Shown: positions 1-7,906, numbered from the stretch's first letter. The stretch: 8,396 nt of DNA from JBBKWJ01 sp037968895 (GCA_037968895.1 JBBKWJ010000301.1:1-8396); one strand, 5' to 3'. Notes: a model not told the origin generated them from the letters alone. Numbers and translations are program-made.

Positions 1-2131
<2,131 letters not shown>

Positions 2132-2143
2132 GCCCAACTAGCA

Positions 2144-2187
2144 GAAGTGCGGCCGGCCCAAAAGGGGTTGGCCGCACTTCGCGTTTT
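2144..2187 (+). terminator. Intrinsic terminator after clpB
   Basis: GAAGTGCGGCC (2144-2154) pairs perfectly with GGCCGCACTTC (2170-2180). The stem continues inward through two G-T pairs and three C-G pairs to a 5-base loop (2160-2164), about 16 bp in all. A short TTTT run follows at 2184-2187, two to three bases after the stem. It begins 13 bases after the clpB stop and separates clpB from the gpmI promoter. The T-run is short, so efficiency is uncertain. Confidence 0.8.
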
Positions 2188-2199
2188 GCGCTAACTGGA

Positions 2200-2212
2200 T
2201 ACGATTGCGGCC
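2200..2212 (+). promoter_or_regulatory. Putative -10 element and leaderless start of gpmI
   Basis: TACGAT (2200-2205) matches the TATAAT consensus at four of six positions and ends 7 bases before the ATG at 2213, so the predicted transcription start falls on or next to the start codon. No Shine-Dalgarno-like sequence lies in the gap (TGCGGCC). No convincing -35 was found at the right spacing. Leaderless mRNAs are common in actinobacteria; the call here is inferred from spacing only. Confidence 0.45.
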
Positions 2213-3829
2213 ATGTCGCTTTCACTCAACAAGCTCAACTCCTTCGATCGGCGAACCGGGCCGCTTCTGCTTGTCATCGCCGACGGCGTCGGAATCGCGC
2301 CAGACGGGCCAAGCAACGCAGTAACCGTGGCGCCCACGCCTGTTCTTGATGCCCTCACGGCTGGCCCACTGTCGACTGAGTTAGCCGCCCATGGCCCTGC
2401 GGTCGGTTTGCCAACCGACGACGACATGGGCAACAGCGAGGTTGGCCACAATGCCCTAGGCGCGGGCCGCATCTTCGCCCAGGGCGCGAAGCTTGTCGCG
2501 AAAGCGCTCGCGTCGAGAGCACTCTTCGAGACCGAGGTCTGGAAGACCGCAGTGGAACACGGTCGTCAGCACGCCATACATTTCATCGGCCTGCATTCCG
2601 ATGGTGGTGTGCACAGCCAGAACAGCCACCTTTATCAACTGCTTGAGGAGGCAGCGAAGGAGGGCGTGAAACGGGCCAGAATCCACATTCTTCATGACGG
2701 CCGCGACGTCGACGCACGTTCGGCGCTTGTCTATATCGAGCAGACCGAAGCCACACTCCGTCAGATCAACGAGCAGTACGACGCTGACTATCGCATCGCT
2801 TCGGGCGGTGGTCGGATGACCATCACGATGGACCGCTATGGCGCCGACTGGGCCATGGTCGAGCGCGGCTACAACTGCCATACCCATGGCATCGGTCGGC
2901 CTTTTTCGTCGGCCACCGAGGCCGTCGAGACGATGTATGCCGAGACTGACAAGGGCGACCAGTACCTCGGCGATTTCGTCGTCGTCAACGACGACGAGCC
3001 AGTCGGCAAAATGGCGGATGGTGACGCCGTCATCCTCTACAACTTCCGGGGCGATCGTTCCATCGAGATCTCGCAGGCGTATGAACAAGACGACTTCACT
3101 GCGTTCGACCGCGGTGATCGGCCAGACGTCTACTTCGCGGGGATGCTCCAGTACGACGGCGACCTCAAGGTGCCGAAGCACTACCTTGTCGAACCGCCGA
3201 CGATCAGCGAAACCATGAGCGAATATCTGTGCGCCGAGGGGCTTCGGAGCTTCGCAATCAGCGAGACCCAGAAGTTTGGTCACGTCACGTACTTCTGGAA
3301 TGGCAACAAGTCGGGCTACGTCGACGAGTCGCTTGAGACCTATGTCGAGATTCCTTCAGACAACGTCGAGTTCAATACCACGCCTGGCATGAAGCTCGTC
3401 GAGATCACCGATCAGACGATCGAGATGCTGCGAAGCGGCGACTACGACTTTGGCCGCCTCAACTTCCCGAACGGCGACATGGTCGGGCACACGGGCGACC
3501 TCGCCGCGACGATCGACGCGATGGTGGTGCTCGACGAATGCCTCGGCCGTCTCGTGGCGGTCATTGATGAGCTTGGCGGAGTGCTCGTCTTCACCGCCGA
3601 CCACGGCAACGCGGACATCATGTACACCGAGAAAGACGGCGTGCAGTCACCGAAGACATCACACACCTTGAGCCCGGTGGCTTTTGCCATTCACGACCCG
3701 GCCTACGACGGCGAATACACGGTCGTCGGCTCGTCAGACCCGGGTCTGTCGAACGTTGCGGCGACGTTACTCAACCTGCTCGGGTTCGAAGCCCCGGCTG
3801 ACTATCGCCCAAGTCTCCTAGCCTTCTAG
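2213..3829 (+). CDS. gpmI: 2,3-bisphosphoglycerate-independent phosphoglycerate mutase (long, plant/trypanosome type)
   Basis: Interconverts 3-phosphoglycerate and 2-phosphoglycerate in glycolysis and gluconeogenesis through a phosphoserine intermediate and two metal ions. The alkaline-phosphatase-type metal site is complete by family comparison: Asp24 (VIADGVG), catalytic Ser75 (GNSEVGHNALGAGR), Asp422 and His426 (NGDMVGHTGD), Asp463 and His464 (TADHGNAD), His484 (TSHT). Transferase-domain substrate motifs are present: SDGGVHS (129-135), DGRD (162-165), MDRYGADW (206-213), FRGDR (278-282) and QKFGHVTYFWNG (353-364). At 538 residues it is longer than the common bacterial form (about 510). The NSEVGHNALGAGR, MDRY.NDW-like and LPNGDMVGH-like wording recalls plant and trypanosomatid enzymes. 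Start ATG 2213 was chosen because a -10 hexamer sits just upstream and the core VIADGVG follows after about 20 residues. It lies between two hairpins and converges on the NAD-kinase-like gene. Confidence 0.95.
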   Translation: MSLSLNKLNSFDRRTGPLLLVIADGVGIAPDGPSNAVTVAPTPVLDALTAGPLSTELAAHGPAVGLPTDDDMGNSEVGHNALGAGRIFAQGAKLVAKALASRALFETEVWKTAVEHGRQHAIHFIGLHSDGGVHSQNSHLYQLLEEAAKEGVKRARIHILHDGRDVDARSALVYIEQTEATLRQINEQYDADYRIASGGGRMTITMDRYGADWAMVERGYNCHTHGIGRPFSSATEAVETMYAETDKGDQYLGDFVVVNDDEPVGKMADGDAVILYNFRGDRSIEISQAYEQDDFTAFDRGDRPDVYFAGMLQYDGDLKVPKHYLVEPPTISETMSEYLCAEGLRSFAISETQKFGHVTYFWNGNKSGYVDESLETYVEIPSDNVEFNTTPGMKLVEITDQTIEMLRSGDYDFGRLNFPNGDMVGHTGDLAATIDAMVVLDECLGRLVAVIDELGGVLVFTADHGNADIMYTEKDGVQSPKTSHTLSPVAFAIHDPAYDGEYTVVGSSDPGLSNVAATLLNLLGFEAPADYRPSLLAF

Positions 3830-3849
3830 CACACGTCCCTGTCGTGTGC
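3829..3849. terminator. Hairpin between convergent gpmI and NAD-kinase-like gene
   Basis: GCACACG (3829-3835) and CGTGTGC (3843-3849) form a 7-bp stem with a 7-base loop, starting on the last base of the gpmI stop codon. Only 32 bases separate the gpmI stop from the stop of the opposing gene. There is no T-run on either side, so it may be a weak bidirectional terminator or only a transcript-end hairpin. Confidence 0.4.
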
Positions 3850-3861
3850 AGGGCGCCATCG

Positions 3862-4758
3862 CTAGGTGGTGACGAGGTTGAGGGTTTGTGATGCGGTTGT
3901 GATTACCAGTGTCTGGCCCCAAGTAACTCGGAGGGAATCGGACTCGATCCCATCGCCGAAGCAGACCAGTTCGTCGCTCTCGGCTCGTACTCGCAGCGAC
4001 GATCCGGCAGGGATCGCCCCAGCAGTTAAAGAGGTGCCCGTGGCGGCACTCGGCCAGGCCTCTCGGGCAAACCAGCAAAGGTCAGGTGCCGTTGGCGTCG
4101 GAAGAGTGAGTGGGTGGCCCCGCTCCTCCCAGACGGACCTCAGCCATCCGGTCGAACCGGTGCCGGTGCCCGCCAACAAACCAGATGATGAGTGGTGTTC
4201 AGACGAGCCGTCAGGCAGCTCAATTCGGTATCGAGCTGATTGGTGGCTCCGGTGCCCGAAATACACCTCATTCACGGCGTGAAGTTTCTGGCCGTCGTCA
4301 GCCGTCGCGGTCACCATCGTCCGCCGTTCGAATGTGCAGTTACCTGACTCGACCGACGCGAGGAGTGCAGTAGTCGATTCGGCCGGATGCTGAACCAGCA
4401 CCCCGGGATTGCGGACCGGATCCGGGTTGATGCCGATCACGGGCTGACCGCTCAGGTACTTGGCAACGTTGGCAACGAGTCCGTCTTGTCCGACCACGAG
4501 AACGATGTCCTCGGCGGCGAAAGCGAATCGATGGAGGTCGCTGCGTTCGACATCGGCCCGTCGCCAGTCGGCGGGAATGGCCGCACCCACCTGCGTCAGC
4601 GCTTCCTCGCCAACGCCATGACGGGCAACGAGCTCGTTAATCGTGCGCCCCCGGCCTTCAAGGAAGAAGGCCGCGTGCTGGTGGGTGCTATGGCGCATCA
4701 CCATCTCGTCGTACTCGGAACGCCGGTGAACGACCACCGCCCTCGGTCGCAGGCTCAT
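3862..4758 (-). CDS. NAD-kinase-fold protein, NADK2-like, with altered GGDG loop
   Basis: A 298-residue homologue of NAD kinases, which make NADP from NAD and ATP or polyphosphate. The recognisable parts are the segment 83-113 (EDIVLVVGQDGLVANVAKY then PVIGINPDP), the NE pair N163-E164 in AVNEVYFG, the SSGLLAGTGTGSTGW loop (191-205), and a beta-rich end with VCFGDG (265-270). The N-terminal RAVVVHRRSEY, the GINPDP wording and the SSG.L.GTGTGS loop are closer to mitochondrial NADK2 than to the classic E. coli-type enzyme. The normal GGDGT motif reads GQDGL (90-94): Asp92 is kept, but the second Gly is Gln and Thr is Leu. The protein could be an active kinase, an NAD(H)-binding pseudokinase, or act on another substrate. 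The ATG overlaps the stop of the SPFH gene (ATGA, 4755-4758), and AAAGGAAG lies just upstream, which implies coupled translation. Confidence 0.78.
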   Translation of the reverse strand: MSLRPRAVVVHRRSEYDEMVMRHSTHQHAAFFLEGRGRTINELVARHGVGEEALTQVGAAIPADWRRADVERSDLHRFAFAAEDIVLVVGQDGLVANVAKYLSGQPVIGINPDPVRNPGVLVQHPAESTTALLASVESGNCTFERRTMVTATADDGQKLHAVNEVYFGHRSHQSARYRIELPDGSSEHHSSSGLLAGTGTGSTGWLRSVWEERGHPLTLPTPTAPDLCWFAREAWPSAATGTSLTAGAIPAGSSLRVRAESDELVCFGDGIESDSLRVTWGQTLVITTASQTLNLVTT

Positions 4759-5792
4759 GCTGCTTCCTTTGTGACCGGGTCGGTGCTGCTACGACCGCCA
4801 AGCTGAGCGAGCAGCTGGGTGAGGATGTCAGGCGTGATCGTCAGATTGTCGATGTTGGGCAGATTCTTGGCCAGTTCCTGAACTGCCAGACCAAGAATCA
4901 CTGCGGTCTCGACGTCCTTGTATGCGCCGTATTTGGCCTGTTCGGCACCCGCTTCGGCATCGCCCATCAAGCGTGTCGCTTCTGATTCCGTCTCGACCTG
5001 GATCCGACGCCTCGCAGCCTCTGCCTCGCTTGCGATCGCGTCAGCGGCAGCCTGTTCAATCGCTCGTTTCCGTTCATTCTGTCCTCGCTGTCCAACGAGT
5101 TCTTCTTCGCGGCGAGCAAGTTCAATCTGAGTTTTCAGCTCGTTTTCCGCAATGGCTCGCTCGCGTTCAACTGCGAGCGCCCGGCGCTCGAATGTGGCGC
5201 GGTCGGCGTCCTGCTGGACTTGTTCCCTGGTACCGGTCTGCAGTGCTCGTTCAAGTTCAGCCTCGACCCGAATGGCGACTACCCGCACATCGGTTACGGC
5301 CAAGCCTCGCTCCCTCAGACGCTCATCATTTGCCAAGGCCGACGCGATCTCGTCTCGCACGGGAGTGACGCCAACGGCGAGTGCCTCGAGCATCGTCATT
5401 TCGGCCAGCCGCTGGACTGCTGGTTGCTGAGCGAGCTCGGTGAGCAAGCCGCCCAACACCTCTAGTGGTGAGCCGTTCCAGACACCGGTCTCGGGGTCGA
5501 TACCGAAGTCGATGCGTGTTGTCGCGAGCGTCGGGTCATCAATTCGGTAGGTGATCGTCGCCTGCACAGTGATGTCTTGGTAGTCCGATGTGCGGGCGTG
5601 AAACAAGAGCGCTTGTTCCCGATCGTCGAGCGGGACTTGGCTCAATGCGGAAGTCCGTGGGCGGAACCAGAAGGTGGTCCCGGCGCCTTCGTGGGCGACA
5701 GCTCCGTTTCGGAGGTGATGGATGTACATGTTGGTGTCAGCTCGGAGGTGCCGAGCGATTGGTACAAATATGCTTCGAGTTACATCTGCCAT
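4755..5792 (-). CDS. SPFH/band-7 (stomatin-prohibitin-flotillin) domain protein
   Basis: A 345-residue protein. Residues about 20-185 form an SPFH-like domain (RNGAVAHEGAGTTFWFRPRTSALSQVPL, then SDYQDITVQATITYRI). Residues about 178-290 are a long charged, Ala/Glu/Arg-rich coiled coil. The tail has LPNIDNLTITPDILTQLL (311-328), a wording typical of bacterial SPFH proteins. Family members form ring or scaffold assemblies, usually at membranes. Here there is no N-terminal transmembrane segment or signal peptide, so membrane contact would have to be peripheral or through a partner. The start ATG 5790-5792 has a clear AAGGAG 7 bases upstream. It is the first gene of an operon with the NADK-like gene (4-base stop/start overlap) and divergent from the NrtR-type regulator. 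The exact role is unknown. Confidence 0.85.
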   Translation of the reverse strand: MADVTRSIFVPIARHLRADTNMYIHHLRNGAVAHEGAGTTFWFRPRTSALSQVPLDDREQALLFHARTSDYQDITVQATITYRIDDPTLATTRIDFGIDPETGVWNGSPLEVLGGLLTELAQQPAVQRLAEMTMLEALAVGVTPVRDEIASALANDERLRERGLAVTDVRVVAIRVEAELERALQTGTREQVQQDADRATFERRALAVERERAIAENELKTQIELARREEELVGQRGQNERKRAIEQAAADAIASEAEAARRRIQVETESEATRLMGDAEAGAEQAKYGAYKDVETAVILGLAVQELAKNLPNIDNLTITPDILTQLLAQLGGRSSTDPVTKEAA

Positions 5793-5799
5793 TTCCTTG

Positions 5800-5805
5800 C
5801 TCCTT
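5800..5805 (-). promoter_or_regulatory. Ribosome binding site of the SPFH gene (AAGGAG), overlapping operator 1
   Basis: Reading the - strand, AAGGAG is followed by 7 bases (CAAGGAA) and then ATG. It fixes the start at 5792. Four of its bases (AAGG) belong to the 27-bp palindrome 5802-5828. If transcription started upstream of the palindrome, its hairpin would hide this site. Confidence 0.8.
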
Positions 5806-5828
5806 TATCGTCAACTTGACGATAAAGG
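5802..5828. promoter_or_regulatory. Operator 1: perfect 27-bp palindrome, proposed NrtR-type site
   Basis: CCTTTATCGTCAA (5802-5814), one central C (5815), then the exact reverse complement (5816-5828). A perfect 13 + 1 + 13 inverted repeat in the gap between a divergent regulator and its neighbour is typical of a dimeric repressor site. The inner half-site CGTCAA/TTGACG recurs in the second palindrome at 5846-5862. Assignment to the adjacent NrtR-type protein is inferred from position. Confidence 0.75.
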
Positions 5829-5844
5829 TAAACCATCAGACACT
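5816..5844 (+). promoter_or_regulatory. Putative promoter of the NrtR-type gene
   Basis: TTGACG (5816-5821, five of six to TTGACA) is the right arm of operator 1. Seventeen bases later is GACACT (5839-5844), a weak -10 with an alternative CACTAT at 5841-5846. The predicted start at about 5851-5854 is only a few bases before ATG 5855, giving a nearly leaderless mRNA. The -35 is convincing and the -10 is not. Confidence 0.45.
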
Positions 5845-5853
5845 ATTCGTCAA
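5825..5853 (-). promoter_or_regulatory. Putative promoter of the SPFH/NADK-like operon
   Basis: On the - strand, TTGACG (5853-5848, within operator 2) is followed by exactly 17 bases and then TACCTT (5830-5825), a TAnnnT -10. The expected start near 5818 lies in operator 1, leaving about 26 bases of leader that contain the AAGGAG site. It overlaps the opposing promoter almost entirely, so the two should exclude each other. Confidence 0.55.
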
Positions 5854-5862
5854 TATGACGAT
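5846..5862. promoter_or_regulatory. Operator 2: imperfect palindrome over the NrtR-type start codon
   Basis: TTCGTCAATATGACGAT has exact CGTCA/TGACG arms (5848-5852 and 5856-5860). It matches 14 of 17 positions of the core of operator 1 (ATCGTCAACTTGACGAT, 5807-5823). The centres are 39 bases apart. The proposed ATG start (5855-5857) lies in the middle of this site, which suggests autorepression. Confidence 0.65.
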
Positions 5863-6571
5863 TAGACTATTCGACGTGACTCTCGACACCTGCGCCGTAG
5901 CCGTTGACCTTGTTGTTCTTACCGTTCGCGAAGGTGAGCTTTGTGTCTTGCTCGTGAAACGGGGAGTCGCTCCGTACAAGGGGCGGTGGGCCCTGCCCGG
6001 CGGATTCGTACTCCCCGCGGAGGACCTGTACGACGCCGCAATGCGTGAGCTAGTCGAAGAAACAGGAATCGTTGACCCGTCGGTTCACCTTGAGCAACTT
6101 GCAACCTACGGGTCACCGAAACGCGATCCGAGAGGTCGAGTCGTCAGTGTCGCCTACTTGGCCCTCGTGCCAGATCTCCCCGAGCCGGAGGCTGGCTCGG
6201 ACGCCGCTGAGGCGTCGTGGCACGTGGTCGATGAACAACGCGCCGAGGCCGGCCGACTGGCGTTCGACCACCGCAGCATTCTGAGCGACGGTATCGAACG
6301 TGCCAGGGCCAAGCTCGAGTACTCGCCAGTCGGTACGGCGTTCTGTCCACCCTCGTTTACGGTGAACGAACTACGCCAGGTGTACGAAGCGGTATGGGGG
6401 TGCGACCTCGACCCTCGAAATTTCCACCGCAAAATTACAAGTACCGCCGACTTCGTGGAGGCGACGGGGGAGCGGACAACCCGGCAAGGCGGGCGTCCCG
6501 CCAGCCTCTATCGCTCCGGCTCAACTGAGGTACTCCACCCGCCACTGCTCCGGCCCGCACCGACGCCCTGA
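5855..6571 (+). CDS. nrtR: NrtR-type transcriptional regulator: Nudix domain plus winged helix
   Basis: A 238-residue protein with the two-part build of NrtR, the Nudix-related regulator of NAD metabolism whose known ligand in studied members is ADP-ribose. The N-terminal Nudix domain (about 12-155) starts VAVDLVVLTVREGELCVLLV; the Nudix box at 50-72 fits G-x5-E-x7-REUxEExGU exactly (G50, E56, R64, E65, E68, E69, G71), so hydrolase activity may remain. The C-terminal winged helix (about 165-222) has FTVNELRQVYEAVWG and NFHRKI, the usual NrtR DNA-binding wording. ATG 5855 gives the normal short lead of about 17 residues; a longer frame back to 5588 would lie antisense in the SPFH gene and is unlikely, and GTG 5876 is a weaker option. 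There is no Shine-Dalgarno. The closest target is the divergent SPFH/NADK-like operon, and an NAD-linked partner fits this family. It could also be annotated simply as a Nudix hydrolase. Confidence 0.85.
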   Translation: MTIRLFDVTLDTCAVAVDLVVLTVREGELCVLLVKRGVAPYKGRWALPGGFVLPAEDLYDAAMRELVEETGIVDPSVHLEQLATYGSPKRDPRGRVVSVAYLALVPDLPEPEAGSDAAEASWHVVDEQRAEAGRLAFDHRSILSDGIERARAKLEYSPVGTAFCPPSFTVNELRQVYEAVWGCDLDPRNFHRKITSTADFVEATGERTTRQGGRPASLYRSGSTEVLHPPLLRPAPTP

Positions 6572-6611
6572 GCCGAATCGGTGAGTCGGCGGCAACATCC
6601 TGGCCGACCGA

Positions 6612-6625
6612 TATGATTGGGCAAC
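6612..6625 (+). promoter_or_regulatory. Putative -10 element and leaderless start of purA
   Basis: TATGAT (6612-6617) matches TATAAT at five of six positions and ends 8 bases before the GTG at 6626, so transcription should begin at or beside the start codon. There is no Shine-Dalgarno in the intervening TGGGCAAC and no clear -35 at 17-18 bases. The element implies that purA is transcribed separately from nrtR, whose stop lies 54 bases before the GTG. No convincing terminator is seen in that gap. Confidence 0.5.
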
Positions 6626-7906
6626 GTGCCTGCATTAATAGTTGTTGGAACCCAATGGGGCGACGAGGGTAAGGGTAAGTTCACCGACCTTCTCGCCAAA
6701 GAAGCATCCATGGTGGTGCGATACCAGGGAGGCCACAACGCTGGCCACACCATTGTGGTAGGTGAAGAGAAGTTCGCCATCCAGCTTGTGCCGTCCGGCG
6801 TTTTGTACGCCCACGTCACACCGGTTATCGGCAATGGCGTAGTCGTGGATCCATTCGTGCTGCTGCGCGAAGTCGACATGCTTGAGAGCCGCGGTATCGA
6901 CTGTTCTCGCCTTCAGGTGTCTGGCAACGCCCACTTGATCATGCCGTATCACCAGGAACTCGACGAGCTACATGAGCGTCAGCTTGGCGATGCCAAATTG
7001 GGGACGACGAAGCGCGGTATTGGCCCCGCCTATGCCGACAAGTCGATGCGTGTCGGCATTCGGGTGCAAGACATGCTCGATGAGGACATCTTTAGAGCCA
7101 AGCTCCATTCGGTTCTTGACTACACAAACAAGGTATTGACCAAAGTATTCGGTCACGAACCGACCGACGCCGACGCACTTGCCGACCGAATTCTTACCGA
7201 GTGCCTGCCTCGCATGAGGCCAATGATCAGCGACACGGTGAACAACATTCACGACGCGCTCGACGCGGGGCAGCAGGTGTTGTTTGAGGGCGCCCAGGCA
7301 ACATTCCTCGATCTCGACCACGGCACTTACCCGTTCGTCACGTCGTCAAACCCAACGGCTGGCGGAGTTTGCGCCGGCGCTGGCATCGGACCTCGCGACG
7401 TCGACCGAATTGTCGGCATCGCCAAGGCATACGTGACCAGGGTCGGGTCAGGCCCAATGCCCACGGAACTCCTCGATGAGACCGGCGACAAGCTTGTCGA
7501 CATCGGCCACGAATACGGAGTCAACACCAAGCGCCGCCGCCGTCCAGGCTGGTTCGACGCGGTGATGATGCGGCACGCCGTGCGGCTGAACAGCCTCACC
7601 GAGCTGGCGATCACCAAGCTCGACGTGCTCGATTCGTTTGAGACCGTGAAGATGTGCGTGGCGTATGAGATCGATGGTGAGCGAGTCGAGAAGCTGCCGT
7701 ATCACCAGTCCGAAATCCACCGAGCCAAACCCATCTACGAAGAGTTCCCAGGTTGGATGTGCGACCTGACGGCTGCTCGCGAACCGGGCGACCTCCACCC
7801 GAACTGCCAGGCATATCTGAGGGCACTAGAAGCGCAAGTTGGCGTGCCCATCACCTTGGCCAGCACAGGTCCTGGGCGGTCCCAGTTCATCCACTGGTCG
7901 TCCTAG
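6626..7906 (+). CDS. purA: Adenylosuccinate synthetase
   Basis: Joins IMP and aspartate using GTP to give adenylosuccinate, the first committed step to AMP, in the cytoplasm. With the GTG start at 6626 it is 426 residues, the usual length, and the catalytic pair falls at Asp13 (GDEGKGK, 12-18) and His41 (GGHNAGHTIV), the same numbers as in E. coli. This is the main reason to prefer GTG 6626 over the in-frame TTG at 6617. Further family motifs: GTTKRGIGPAY (126-136), the FEGAQ segment (220-224), SSNPTAGG, GSGPMPTEL and the C-terminal STGPGRSQ. The aspartate-binding loop reads NTKRRRR (300-306), where the family normally has TGRRRR or NTGRRRR. Arg303 and Arg305 are kept, but the Gly at 302 is Lys. 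The gene ends 11 bases from the stop of the opposing proline-rich gene. Confidence 0.96.
   Translation: MPALIVVGTQWGDEGKGKFTDLLAKEASMVVRYQGGHNAGHTIVVGEEKFAIQLVPSGVLYAHVTPVIGNGVVVDPFVLLREVDMLESRGIDCSRLQVSGNAHLIMPYHQELDELHERQLGDAKLGTTKRGIGPAYADKSMRVGIRVQDMLDEDIFRAKLHSVLDYTNKVLTKVFGHEPTDADALADRILTECLPRMRPMISDTVNNIHDALDAGQQVLFEGAQATFLDLDHGTYPFVTSSNPTAGGVCAGAGIGPRDVDRIVGIAKAYVTRVGSGPMPTELLDETGDKLVDIGHEYGVNTKRRRRPGWFDAVMMRHAVRLNSLTELAITKLDVLDSFETVKMCVAYEIDGERVEKLPYHQSEIHRAKPIYEEFPGWMCDLTAAREPGDLHPNCQAYLRALEAQVGVPITLASTGPGRSQFIHWSS

Noticed and set aside
2456..3283. Long open frame (275 codons) on the - strand inside gpmI
   Set aside because: Antisense to a gene with every catalytic motif intact. 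The peptide has no recognisable family, and such frames are common in this base composition.
4387..4806. 139-codon + strand frame over the NADK-like gene
   Set aside because: It is the shadow of the opposite-strand gene, which shows family motifs; no ribosome site or promoter is seen.
5588..5854. Upstream in-frame extension of the NrtR-type gene (ATG at 5588, 89 extra residues)
   Set aside because: It lies almost entirely antisense within the SPFH coding region and across the operators. The peptide has no resemblance to a Nudix N-terminus, and ATG 5855 gives the usual domain start.
3862..6571. Anti-phage defence island
   Set aside because: SPFH and NAD-related genes can suggest defence, but there is no nuclease, toxin, Sir2/TIR NADase or mobile element here, and the flanks are housekeeping genes. 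Regulation of NAD metabolism is the simpler reading.
6572..6590. Terminator after nrtR (GCCGA ... TCGGC)
   Set aside because: Only a 5-bp stem with a 9-base loop and no T-run; not above background.
6617..6625. TTG at 6617 as the purA start
   Set aside because: It overlaps the -10-like TATGAT and adds three residues (MGN) not expected. GTG 6626 puts Asp13 and His41 at the family positions.
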